From Polaromonas sp. (lineage in GTDB: Bacteria; Pseudomonadota; Gammaproteobacteria; Burkholderiales; Burkholderiaceae_C), in the NCBI GenBank assembly GCA_023259235.1, contig JAHFQQ010000069.1, forward strand, positions 1 to 13,558: 13,558 bases of DNA, given 5' to 3'. The translations under genes and the position numbers were made by a program. The notes under the pieces are model-generated. The model was not told where the DNA came from, searched no databases, and saw nothing but the letters and a program-made list of their open reading frames with translations. How positions within the stretch are numbered: the first letter of the stretch is position 1; every line of letters starts with the position of its first letter. Positions 5,526 to 13,558 of this stretch are shown here, one piece after another.

Positions 5526-8500
5526 ATGAACACACAACTTGATTTATCGAGGCCCGGGCAGGCACCGGATGGCTTGTTTCAAAACAAGGAGCGGCTCAAG
5601 GTCGGGAGCACGGTTGTCCGCGGTGCGTCTTCCAGGAGTGTGCGGATGCTGCGGCTCGGGCTTTTGTGACTGCTGGTGCTGCTGGGCGGCGCGCCGTTTC
5701 GTGCAGCCATCGCGCAGACCACGGTCAACATGGCACAGGTTCCGCTGCTTGCGTTAAAGAGCGCGCCGGGGCTGGTGATGCTCACGATGAGCCGTGATCA
5801 TCGGCTGTTTTATGCGGCATATAACGACTCCAGCGACATCGACGGCGATGGCGTGGCCGACGTTGGATTCAAACCATCCATTACCTACTATGGCAATTTC
5901 GTGTCGAATCGCTGTTATGCATACGACACCTCTAATAAGCGTTTTAGCCCCAAATCCATTGCAGACGCTAGCACGGGGTGCTCATCTGCACCGTCGAGCG
6001 CGAACTGGCATGGAAATTGGCTGAATTGGGCCACCACCTCGCGCATGGATGCGCTTCGACGGGTGTTGTACGGTGGTTATCGTGTTGCCGACCCTACTTC
6101 GTCATCGAGTCCAACCATATTGCAGGGGGCGTACATCCCGCAGGACAGTCATGTTTGGGGCAAGGAATACCGGCCAGTGGTGGGGCGCGACAGCTACAAC
6201 ATCACTTACTACACCCCTTTTGCGGCGCCCACCGCTGGCAAGGAACATCTGTTTGCAGTGCGTAGCCCCGCTTACACGACGACACCATCCGATACGGGTT
6301 CGACTGCCTATCCGTTCCCGATGCCAGCTCCCGACTTGCGGGTGATCCTCAATGCCGATCAGGTCAAAGAGCGTATATGGAACTGGGCCTCCACCGATGT
6401 CGGATACGCGCCCATCGCAGCCGACAACGCCAATTTTTCAAATGCCGGTGGACGAAGTTCAGTAGCCAGCACACCATACTCACTCAAGGTCGAGGCTTGT
6501 GTGGCCCTTAGTGGTGTGCGTGAAGCAAGCTGTACGGGCTATCCCGCGGGTACCCCAACGGTGTGGAAGCCGACTGGAACGCTGCATGACTATTCGGTCA
6601 ACGACGCATTGAAGTTTGGCTTGATTACGGGTTCGTATTTCAACAATTATTCGGGGGGGGTGGTACGCCGAAACATCAGCAGCTTCTCAAACGAAGTAAA
6701 TCCTGCCAATGGCGTCTTCCAGCAGGTTACAGAAGGTTCCGCAACTGTCGACGGCATTGCGCGAACCATTGACAGATTGTCAATATACGGCTGGAGCGGA
6801 TCCAGTTATTACTGCGGTTACAGCTTCACGTCTCCAAGGAGCCAGGGGAATTGCCCGTCCTGGGGTGCGCCGGTTGGCGAGATGATGTACGAGGGCCTGA
6901 GATACTTCTCCGGAAAGACCTCCCCAACCTCTGCCTACGCGAGTGGGGTGAGCAGCTCAACCAGTCCGGATTCAAGGTTGGGCTTGCCGTTGATGGGGAC
7001 CACAACGTCACCCTGGATGAACCCATATCGGGCCAAATCCACCGGAGGAAGCCCAATATGTTCTCGTCCGGTGCAAATGGTTATTGCCGATCCGGTGACA
7101 AGCTTTGATTCGGACCAGCTTCCCGGAATCTCTTCGCTGTTCATACCTCCAGCCAGCCTTGGCGCCGCGCTGGGCACCAACGACCTCACCGGGCTCAATG
7201 TGTCATCTCAGGCGGACGCGATATGGGCAGCAGAGGGTTTAGGGACTCGCAACATCTTCATAGGACAGTCTGGCAGCCTGAGTGACGGGAATCCGACCGC
7301 CAAGCCAGCCAGCTCTTTTTCGCAGATCCGCGGGCATGCACCGGATGCAACCCAATCACAGGGAAGCTACTATTCTGCTGGAGTCAGCCGATTCGCCCAT
7401 ACCACTGGTGTGAATGTTGGGGCACCCACGGCATCACCGGCGGTGCCCACGGTGGCGGGCCAGACAGTGGACACGCTTTCCATTGCCCTGGGCAGTGTGG
7501 TACCAAAGATCCAGGTTGCCTACGGCGGCAAAAGCGTCTCCATTGTGCCGGTGGCCAAGTCAGTAGGGGGGGCGTGCTGTGGCATCAACTCGGCCTACGG
7601 CCAATACCAGGCAACGGGTGCGATTACCGGGTTTTACCTGGATAGTTTCAACAACACGACCGGACCCACAGGCGCGGACTACAACTCGGGGATCAACGGC
7701 GGGCGACCCACGTTGTCGTTTGTCGTGAACTTTTCAGACTCCGACGAAGGCACGGACAACGAAACGGATGCGATAGTGGGATACAACGTCAGTGTGAACG
7801 CGTTGGGCAAGCTAGTTGTGGCGCTCTCGCCGGTGAATACGACGGCGGCCGGTATCGAGATGCATCTCGGTTACTCGATTACCGGGACTGCAAAAGACGG
7901 TCTTTATCTGGACATGACGAGTCGGCCAGGCGGAGGAACGCCCACGGTCAAGTACTACCTTGACACGCTCACGAACCCGACCGTCACGACCGCCCAGGAC
8001 CCGGCTCCTTCAGACGGGACGCGAATCAATTCGAAAATGCTGCCTATAACAGCCACCACGCGCACGTTTGACTTTGCAACCGTTGCGTCGACGGCGGGCT
8101 ACCTTCCGCACGATACGCTCTGGTACGCCGCCAAGTACGGTGGTGCCGGCGTGCTTGATGCCAACGGTGATCCCACCAATTATTTCAAGATCAGCAACCC
8201 AGCCCAACTGCCTGCCCAGATGGGCAAGGCGTTCCGGGCCGCCGCGGCGCTGGCTGCTGTTGCCAGCACCAGCGTGGTGGGGGTGGGACAGCGCAGCCTT
8301 GGTTCCGCCGCCATTTATCAGGCCAACTACGACTCGTTAACCTGGTCATCGCGCGTGTATGCATTTCCGGTAACGACCAGTGGCACCGTGTCCGACACGC
8401 CCGTCTGGGAAGCTTCATCGCTCATTCCAGTTCCAGCTTCGCGCACCAAATTGTTTTTGGGTCGCGGCGGCAACAATGCACCATTCGCGCTTACGTCCGG

Positions 8501-10247
8501 TGGATTCGGTTCATTGACGTCCACGGCTACTCCAACAGCTGCAAATCCAAATCCAGAACAAACAGATTTCGGAAACGCAGCCATTTATGCCTACCTGCTC
8601 GGAGACAAGAGCGGGGAAGAGCGAAAAGGTGGCAGCTTCCGCAATCGGGGCACGACGGCTGCCTCGGAGTTTGGTTCCGTGATCGGCGATATCGTTAATT
8701 CCGACCCGCAAATCATTTCGAAGAAAGACTACGGCTATACCGCCAGCGACGCCAGCTACAGCACTTTTTTGGCGGGCATCAATTTTGAAACATTGGCTGT
8801 TGGCAGCAATGATGGATTTTTCCATGTGTTTGACGCGCAACCTGATGCTACTGGTGGTGGCGAATTGCTGGGCTTTATGCCGCAAGCTGCGCGCACCAAT
8901 ATCAAGGACCTGTCGGACCCAGGCTACCAGCATCGCAACTTCGTCGATGGTTCCATAGGACTGGGGCACGCGAAGATCGCGGTTCCGGGTGACCCCACGG
9001 TGGCGTGGCGAAGCGTTGCCGTTGTGGCCGGTGGCGACGGCGCCCAGACGGTCTTTGCAGTCAATACCAGTTCCAAAACCTATACGGCCAACAGTATCTT
9101 GTGGGAAGTCAACCAGTCGTCTGCGGGGGTTGGAACCACCCTTGGGAACGTCATGGGCCGTCCGGCGATTGGCAAGCTGGCCAACGGCACCTGGGTTGCG
9201 ATCTTCGGCAATGGTTACAACAGTGCAGATGGCACCGCCAATTTGTATGTGGTGAGGCTGACCGATGGCGTGATCCTCAAGGTAATACCCACCAACAACG
9301 CGATGACCGGTAACGGCTTGGGCTCGACCGTGATCGTCCGGAAAACTTCGGGCGCCCAGGACACGATCGACTACGTCTATGGGGCGGACTACAAGGGACA
9401 TATCTGGCGGTTTGATCTGAGCAATACCACCATGTCAAGCTGGCCCGGCACCGGAGCGCTGATCTACAGTACGCCAACCGGACGCCCCATCACGGCTGAA
9501 ATCGCTGTCGGTCCGGCGCCTGCGAGTCCGCTTACCACGGGTGGCAAGATGATCTACTTTGGAACGGGCAGCTATTTGAGTGCCACCGATCCAGCGACAA
9601 CCACTGTACAGGCCTTGTACGGGATTTACGATGATTTGTTGTGGGGCCTGAATACGTCTGCATTTGCAGTGGATGCAAACTTGTCCTCGATGACAATTTC
9701 CACGACAGCCGGGAGTGATGTCCGCACGACCTCTCCCACTGCTTCGCCCAGCTGGTTCACCGTCGCAGGCAAGAAAGGTTGGGTCGTTCAGTTGACGGGT
9801 GCCAACGTGGTTGCGGGAGAGCGTGTCATCGCCCCGCCAGTTCGCTACACGGTCGCAGGGCTGGTGGATGCGTTCCTTTTTACCTCCATTGTGCCGAGCA
9901 CGGATGATTGTAATGCGGGTCTGGATGCCTGGATTACCGGAATAGACGCGATGACCGGCGGCTACAGGAAGGTCTTTAATGGCATTACTGACAATTCAGT
10001 CCGCATAACCGGCGGTTCGCCGCGCGGCGTGTTCGTGCTACAGGACGGTGGTGCGCCAACTCTGTATATCAGTCAGACTGTTTTTAACAATACCATCCCC
10101 ACGACTTCGTTTGCAACCGGGGCGGGCGGAACGCAAAGCGTCACGATCAATGGGGTTGAAGGGACGACTCGCGTTATTTCAATCGCGTTGGTCAATCCGG
10201 TGATCCCTGCGGGAGCGAATCGGCAAGTGTGGCGTCAGCTCAAGTAA
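5526..10247 (+). CDS. pilY1: PilY1 type IV pilus tip adhesin, with in-frame TGA at codon 48
   Basis: Large pilus tip adhesin and assembly factor of the PilY1/PilC family, exported and displayed by the minor pilins. From ATG 5526 the frame has 1574 codons, but codon 48 (5667-5669) is TGA, in the middle of the signal peptide (RLGLL*LLVLLGGAPF...AIA|Q). The uninterrupted part starts with GTG 5676 and keeps 1523 residues. Codon numbers below count from ATG 5526. A calcium-binding-type loop DIDGDGVAD lies at 104-112. It is followed by GNWLNWATTSRMDALRRVLY and AYIPQDSHVWGKEY, typical of PilY1 proteins without an N-terminal vWA MIDAS motif. LWYAAKYGG precedes the C-terminal PilY1 beta-propeller (Neisseria PilC domain), which includes NDGFFHVFD at 1095-1103 and FVDGSIG. 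Runs of eight G (6653-6660) and seven G (7566-7572) lie in the gene. Expression could need read-through or reinitiation; otherwise this is a recent pseudogene or holds a sequencing error. Confidence 0.9.
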
Positions 10248-10259
10248 TCGACATGCGGG

Positions 10260-10289
10260 CCGGCTGCTTGTATTTATGGGAGTAGCCGG
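10260..10289 (+). promoter_or_regulatory. Stem-loop between pilY1 and pilE
   Basis: CCGGCT (10260-10265) and AGCCGG (10284-10289) form a perfect 6-bp stem with an 18-base loop, in the 77-base gap between the pilY1 stop and the pilE start. No T tract follows, so it is more likely an mRNA processing or stability element than a terminator. It might set pilE expression apart from the upstream genes; that is inference. Confidence 0.35.
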
Positions 10290-10324
10290 TGTTGTGCAGA
10301 CTACCAGTGCGAGGGAATAAGAAA

Positions 10325-10750
10325 TTGAACTCAATTAAACGAATTCGCGGCTTTACGCTGATTGAACTCATGATCACCGTCGCTGTCATCGGAATTTTGA
10401 CTGCAGTGGCGCTGCCGTCCTACCGGGCCTATATCGAGCGGGGTCAGCGCGCCCATGCGAAAACCGTTTTGCTTGAAGCGGCGCAGTTCATGGAACGCTA
10501 TCGCTCCAGCAACTTCAAGTATCGGGATGCCAGCAACAATGCCCCTGCGCTGCCAACCAGGCTGCAAGTGTCGCCAGCGGAAGGTGCCAAACGTTATGAC
10601 ATTACGCTGGTGACTCCGGACGATTTATCCTTTACCCTCACCGCTACCCCCAGTGGCTGGGCTGACAGCCTTTGCGGCAATTTGAGCCTGACCAACCTTG
10701 GCGTCAAGGACCAAAGTCTGGGCGACGCCGCAACCTGCTGGAACCGCTAA
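10325..10750 (+). CDS. pilE: PilE minor type IV pilin
   Basis: A 141-residue type IVa pilin-like protein. I choose TTG 10325 as start because GAGGG (10311-10315) lies 9 bases upstream and the resulting leader MNSIKRIRG is a classical short prepilin leader; the longer frame from GTG 10289 lacks these. Cleavage gives FTLIELMITVAVIGILTAVA with Glu at +5. The C-terminal disulfide loop is formed by the Cys residues in DSLCGNLS and AATCWNR. Position at the end of a fimT-pilVWX-pilY1 operon identifies it as the minor pilin PilE rather than the major subunit. Its stop is 25 bases before the nrdR remnant on the opposite strand. Confidence 0.92.
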   Translation: MNSIKRIRGFTLIELMITVAVIGILTAVALPSYRAYIERGQRAHAKTVLLEAAQFMERYRSSNFKYRDASNNAPALPTRLQVSPAEGAKRYDITLVTPDDLSFTLTATPSGWADSLCGNLSLTNLGVKDQSLGDAATCWNR

Positions 10751-10775
10751 GCATGCCTCCGCTGGTGACGACTTT

Positions 10776-10933
10776 TCAGCGCCGCACCTCATCCACCAGC
10801 GTCTTGAACTCGTCAATGTCTTCAAAGCTGCGATAGACGCTGGCAAAGCGCACGTAGGCCACCTTGTCGAGATTCTTCAGCTCGCGCATGGCCAGTTCGC
10901 CCAGGCGGCTGGAGGCGGCTTCGCGCAGGCCCA
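10776..10933 (-). pseudogene. nrdR: nrdR 3'-end remnant (direct repeat R2a)
   Basis: This 158-bp stretch matches 11668-11825 without gaps and with 5 mismatches by eye (about 97%). On the minus strand it encodes the last 51 codons of NrdR (from GLREAASS to DEVRR) and the TGA, with no start. Similarity ends exactly at the stop codon on one side. On the other side it stops 16 bases before the mazF stop. Three mismatches change residues (two Val to Ala, one Lys to Asn), fitting drift in a dead copy. It adjoins pilE, so it is probably the original nrdR 3' end. Confidence 0.88.
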
Positions 10934-10950
10934 ACATTCGGCCTCTGCGC
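10923..10950. other. Imperfect hairpin at the mazF / nrdR-remnant junction
   Basis: GCGCAG (10923-10928) pairs with CTGCGC (10945-10950). After a 2-base bulge, GCC (929-931) pairs with GGC (940-942), leaving an 8-base loop. It spans the exact border between nrdR-derived sequence and the mazF tail. There is no T tract, so it is not a convincing terminator. Confidence 0.3.
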
Positions 10951-11276
10951 TACCTGGCAATACCCAAAAAAACCGCCAAAGCACGATTGACGGCAACCAT
11001 CAAGTCGTCGCTTGCTACTCCAAACGGCGCGCCCAGCTTGTCCTGCCTGACGGTCATGGCCTTGTCCACCATGATCTGGGATGCCTTGCGTAGCCCATTT
11101 TTGTTGTCTGGCTTCACCGTGATTCGGAACAACGGCGCTTCAACGAAATCACTTGATACAAGCAATAGGGTCATCGTCGCGAGGGCGTCAAATTGGTCAG
11201 ATTGGATAATCAGCGCTGGCCTGGGCTTGCCGAAGTCGCCTTGCATGGCAATGGTCACGAAGTCCCCGCGCTTCAT
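10950..11276 (-). CDS. mazF: MazF/PemK-family endoribonuclease toxin
   Basis: A 108-residue MazF/PemK-like mRNA interferase that would cleave RNA and stop translation when free of antitoxin. It has the family layout: MKRGDFV at the N-terminus, GKPRPALIIQSD (residues 16-27, with the likely catalytic Arg19), a VSSD segment at 40-43 where the usual P(L/V)T or TS motif stands, then FRITVKP and GLRKASQIMVDKAMTV. The length is typical. Its ATG overlaps the stop of the upstream antitoxin as ATGA, so the pair is translationally coupled. The stop lies only 16 bases from an nrdR fragment. A run of seven A (10966-10972, T7 in the coding sense) near its 3' end could be mutable. Cleavage specificity cannot be read from sequence. 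Confidence 0.92.
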   Translation of the reverse strand: MKRGDFVTIAMQGDFGKPRPALIIQSDQFDALATMTLLLVSSDFVEAPLFRITVKPDNKNGLRKASQIMVDKAMTVRQDKLGAPFGVASDDLMVAVNRALAVFLGIAR

Positions 11277-11494
11277 GCCTTCCAGCCATCCACTTCGGCC
11301 AAGGCCTTATCCATAAAGTCCAGCATCTGCACATCCGCCCGGTCAGCCTGAGCTGCCAGCCTGGACTGGCGCTGGCATTCAGCCGCGAAATCCGGGCGAC
11401 GGGTATCAGGCACCCAGATTTGAACAGGGCGTAACCCGGCCATGCGCAACGCGTCACGACGTTTCTGAACCCTCTGAGCAACTGACGTAACCAT
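11273..11494 (-). CDS. mazE: MazE-like antitoxin (DUF3018 type)
   Basis: A 73-residue protein, MVTSVAQRVQKRRDALRMAG followed by LRPVQIWVPDTRRPDF, then a charged helical C-terminus ending in DGWKA. This matches the DUF3018 'antitoxin MazE' type found next to MazF/PemK toxins. The N-terminal half probably binds DNA and the C-terminal half the toxin. The start at 11494 is chosen over the longer frame (to 11629) because AAGGTG lies shortly upstream and homologous features begin here. It precedes mazF with a 4-base overlap, as expected for antitoxin-first TA operons. Confidence 0.88.
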   Translation of the reverse strand: MVTSVAQRVQKRRDALRMAGLRPVQIWVPDTRRPDFAAECQRQSRLAAQADRADVQMLDFMDKALAEVDGWKA

Positions 11495-11512
11495 AAACAC
11501 CTTCAAATGAGC

Positions 11513-11553
11513 TACATGTAACACACTATAAACCCGAACGACTGTGGCTGCAA
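11513..11553 (-). promoter_or_regulatory. Candidate mazEF promoter and palindromic operator TACATGTA
   Basis: On the minus strand TTGCAG (11548-11553) and TATAGT (11525-11530) are separated by 17 bases, a plausible sigma70 promoter. Just downstream, where transcription would start, is the perfect 8-bp palindrome TACATGTA (11513-11520). This is well placed for antitoxin autorepression. The promoter is read by eye and the operator role is inferred. Confidence 0.45.
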
Positions 11554-11667
11554 CAGGCAGAACTTGTTGCACACTCCTTGTCCCATAAGCTTGAAATTGA
11601 GGCTGCCCGTGCAACTGGGAATGTGTCAACGTAAATCAGGGAAATCAGGTCCGTGAAATCGGGAGCA

Positions 11668-11825
11668 TCAGCGCCGCACCTCATCCACCAGCGTCTTGAA
11701 CTCGTCAATGTCTTCAAAGCTGCGATAGACGCTGGCAAAGCGCACGTAGGCCACCTTGTCGAGCTTTTTCAGCTCGCGCATGACCAGTTCGCCCAAGCGG
11801 CTGGAGGCGACTTCGCGCAGGCCCA
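11668..11825. repeat. Direct repeat R2b: 3' end of intact nrdR
   Basis: This is the 158-bp partner of 10776-10933, in the same orientation and 892 bp away. It starts exactly at the nrdR stop codon and covers the last third of the gene. Confidence 0.9.
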
Positions 11826-12117
11826 GGCTGAGCAGTTTTTCCTCGATGCGCTCAATGGCTGAATCCACCTGCTCGGTGCTGACGGGGCGCTTGCGCAGCG
11901 CCAGCGTCATGGATTCCTGGATCTTGCTGCGCTTGTATTCGGTGCGGCGGCTGTCTTTCTTGACGATGGACGGGAAGTTGACCTCTGGCCGCTCGTAGGT
12001 GGTAAAGCGTTTTTCACACGCGCCGCACTGGCGGCGGCGGCGTATGAAATCGGCCTCGTCCGTCACGCGGGTTTCCACCACCTGGGTTTCAAGATGACCG
12101 CAAAAAGGGCATTTCAT
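11668..12117 (-). CDS. nrdR: NrdR, transcriptional repressor of ribonucleotide reductase
   Basis: A 149-residue zinc-ribbon/ATP-cone repressor that senses ATP/dATP and shuts down ribonucleotide reductase genes. The zinc ribbon is formed by CPFC (C3, C6) and CGAC (C31, C34), followed by KRFTTYERPEV. The ATP-cone occupies about residues 49-139, with VKKDSRRTEYKRSKI and ALRKRPVS, ending in DEVRR. The length is standard. It is downstream of glyA in the same direction, as in many betaproteobacteria. Its last 158 bases are duplicated next to pilE. The sequence immediately after its stop is unlike that after the remnant, so its 3' flank belongs to the inserted mazEF segment. The gene itself appears fully functional. 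Confidence 0.97.
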   Translation of the reverse strand: MKCPFCGHLETQVVETRVTDEADFIRRRRQCGACEKRFTTYERPEVNFPSIVKKDSRRTEYKRSKIQESMTLALRKRPVSTEQVDSAIERIEEKLLSLGLREVASSRLGELVMRELKKLDKVAYVRFASVYRSFEDIDEFKTLVDEVRR

Positions 12118-12126
12118 GGGTTTTTA

Positions 12127-12196
12127 CTAAAATCCATAACCATTTTGGCCTCTGGCCCTTATGGAATATGCGCAACCAGCTATTGAAAACATAGCA
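12127..12196. repeat. Intergenic palindromic element between glyA and nrdR
   Basis: The gap holds several nested short inverted repeats: AAAAT/ATTTT, GGCC/GGCC (loop of three), and GCTAT (12179-12183) with ATAGC (12191-12195). From memory, sequences like AATAGCTG.TTGCGC...AGAGGCCAAAAT recur in intergenic spaces of Comamonadaceae, so this is probably one copy of that dispersed element. A single copy lies in this window. It may act as an mRNA structure between glyA and nrdR. Confidence 0.4.
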
Positions 12197-12215
12197 AGCC
12201 AGGAGTCTGCCCGGA

Positions 12216-13460
<1,245 letters not shown>

Positions 13461-13558
13461 GGCAGTCCTTCAAGACGTGGGAATATCCTTGTGTTCTGGC
13501 TTGCGGCGCCAAAAAACAAGGGTTGCCCAGGCGAACGGCTGATCACCGGGAGCCAAAC

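Larger units (their letters stand above)
10934..11667. mobile_element. Putative inserted cassette 2 (MazEF-type TA pair)
   Basis: The stretch between the two nrdR 3'-end repeats contains only the mazE-like and mazF-like genes and their promoter region. It is inferred to be inserted because a broken nrdR end remains beyond it. No transposase, integrase or terminal inverted repeat was seen. Recombination between the flanking repeats would remove 892 bp and leave nrdR intact. Confidence 0.5.

Noticed and set aside
5667..5720. TGA in pilY1 as a selenocysteine codon
   Set aside because: It lies in a signal-peptide hydrophobic core, where Sec has no plausible role, and I saw no convincing SECIS hairpin just downstream.
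8511..9401. 296-codon minus-strand open frame inside pilY1
   Set aside because: It lies opposite the conserved PilY1 propeller domain and has no recognisable domain or ribosome binding site.
10625..10846. Minus-strand frame starting MPASIAALKTL across pilE and the nrdR remnant
   Set aside because: It is a wrong-frame reading of nrdR sequence; the same peptide start appears opposite the intact gene at 11526-11738.

Overview
The window looks like the chromosome of a betaproteobacterium of the order Burkholderiales, probably Comamonadaceae (Polaromonas/Rhodoferax-like). This rests on the protein sequences of GlyA, NrdR and RibD, the moderately high GC content, and a minor-pilin/PilY1 cluster lying between nrdR and ribD. 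The genus is an inference, since no database search was possible.

Layout, left to right. (1) 1-878, minus: 5' part of ribD (riboflavin synthesis), cut by the window edge. (2) 1012-1985, plus: a two-gene toxin-antitoxin-like operon, a 98-residue putative antitoxin followed by an AbiEii/AbiGii-type nucleotidyltransferase. (3) 2008-2385, minus: a truncated second copy of the start of ribD. (4) 2456-10750, plus: type IV pilus minor pilin operon fimT-pilV-pilW-pilX-pilY1-pilE. The large tip adhesin pilY1 has an in-frame TGA inside its signal peptide and two poly-G tracts. (5) 10776-10933: a 3'-end remnant of nrdR. (6) 10950-11494, minus: a MazE-like (DUF3018-type) antitoxin and a MazF/PemK toxin. 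(7) 11668-12117, minus: intact nrdR. (8) 12216-13460, minus: glyA.

The ancestral order was probably glyA-nrdR-ribD, all on minus, with the plus-strand pilus operon lying between nrdR and ribD. Two unrelated toxin-antitoxin pairs have then entered, one at each edge of the pilus operon, and both have the same architecture. Each sits between two direct copies (about 97% identical) of the end of the neighbouring housekeeping gene: a 209-bp ribD core and the last 158 bp of nrdR, ending exactly at its stop codon. In each case the full-length gene stays intact and a broken fragment remains on the pilus side. No transposase, integrase or terminal inverted repeat is visible. The pattern fits single-crossover (Campbell-type) insertion of small TA-bearing DNA circles with a short homology arm to a gene end, or homology-assisted illegitimate recombination. 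Recombination between the repeats would remove 1501 or 892 bp and restore an intact host gene.

The pilus genes should act together. PilV, PilW, PilX and PilE with FimT form the priming/tip complex in the inner membrane, and PilY1 sits at the tip. The premature TGA and G8/G7 runs in pilY1 suggest that the tip adhesin is switched off, phase-variable or recently broken in this isolate.
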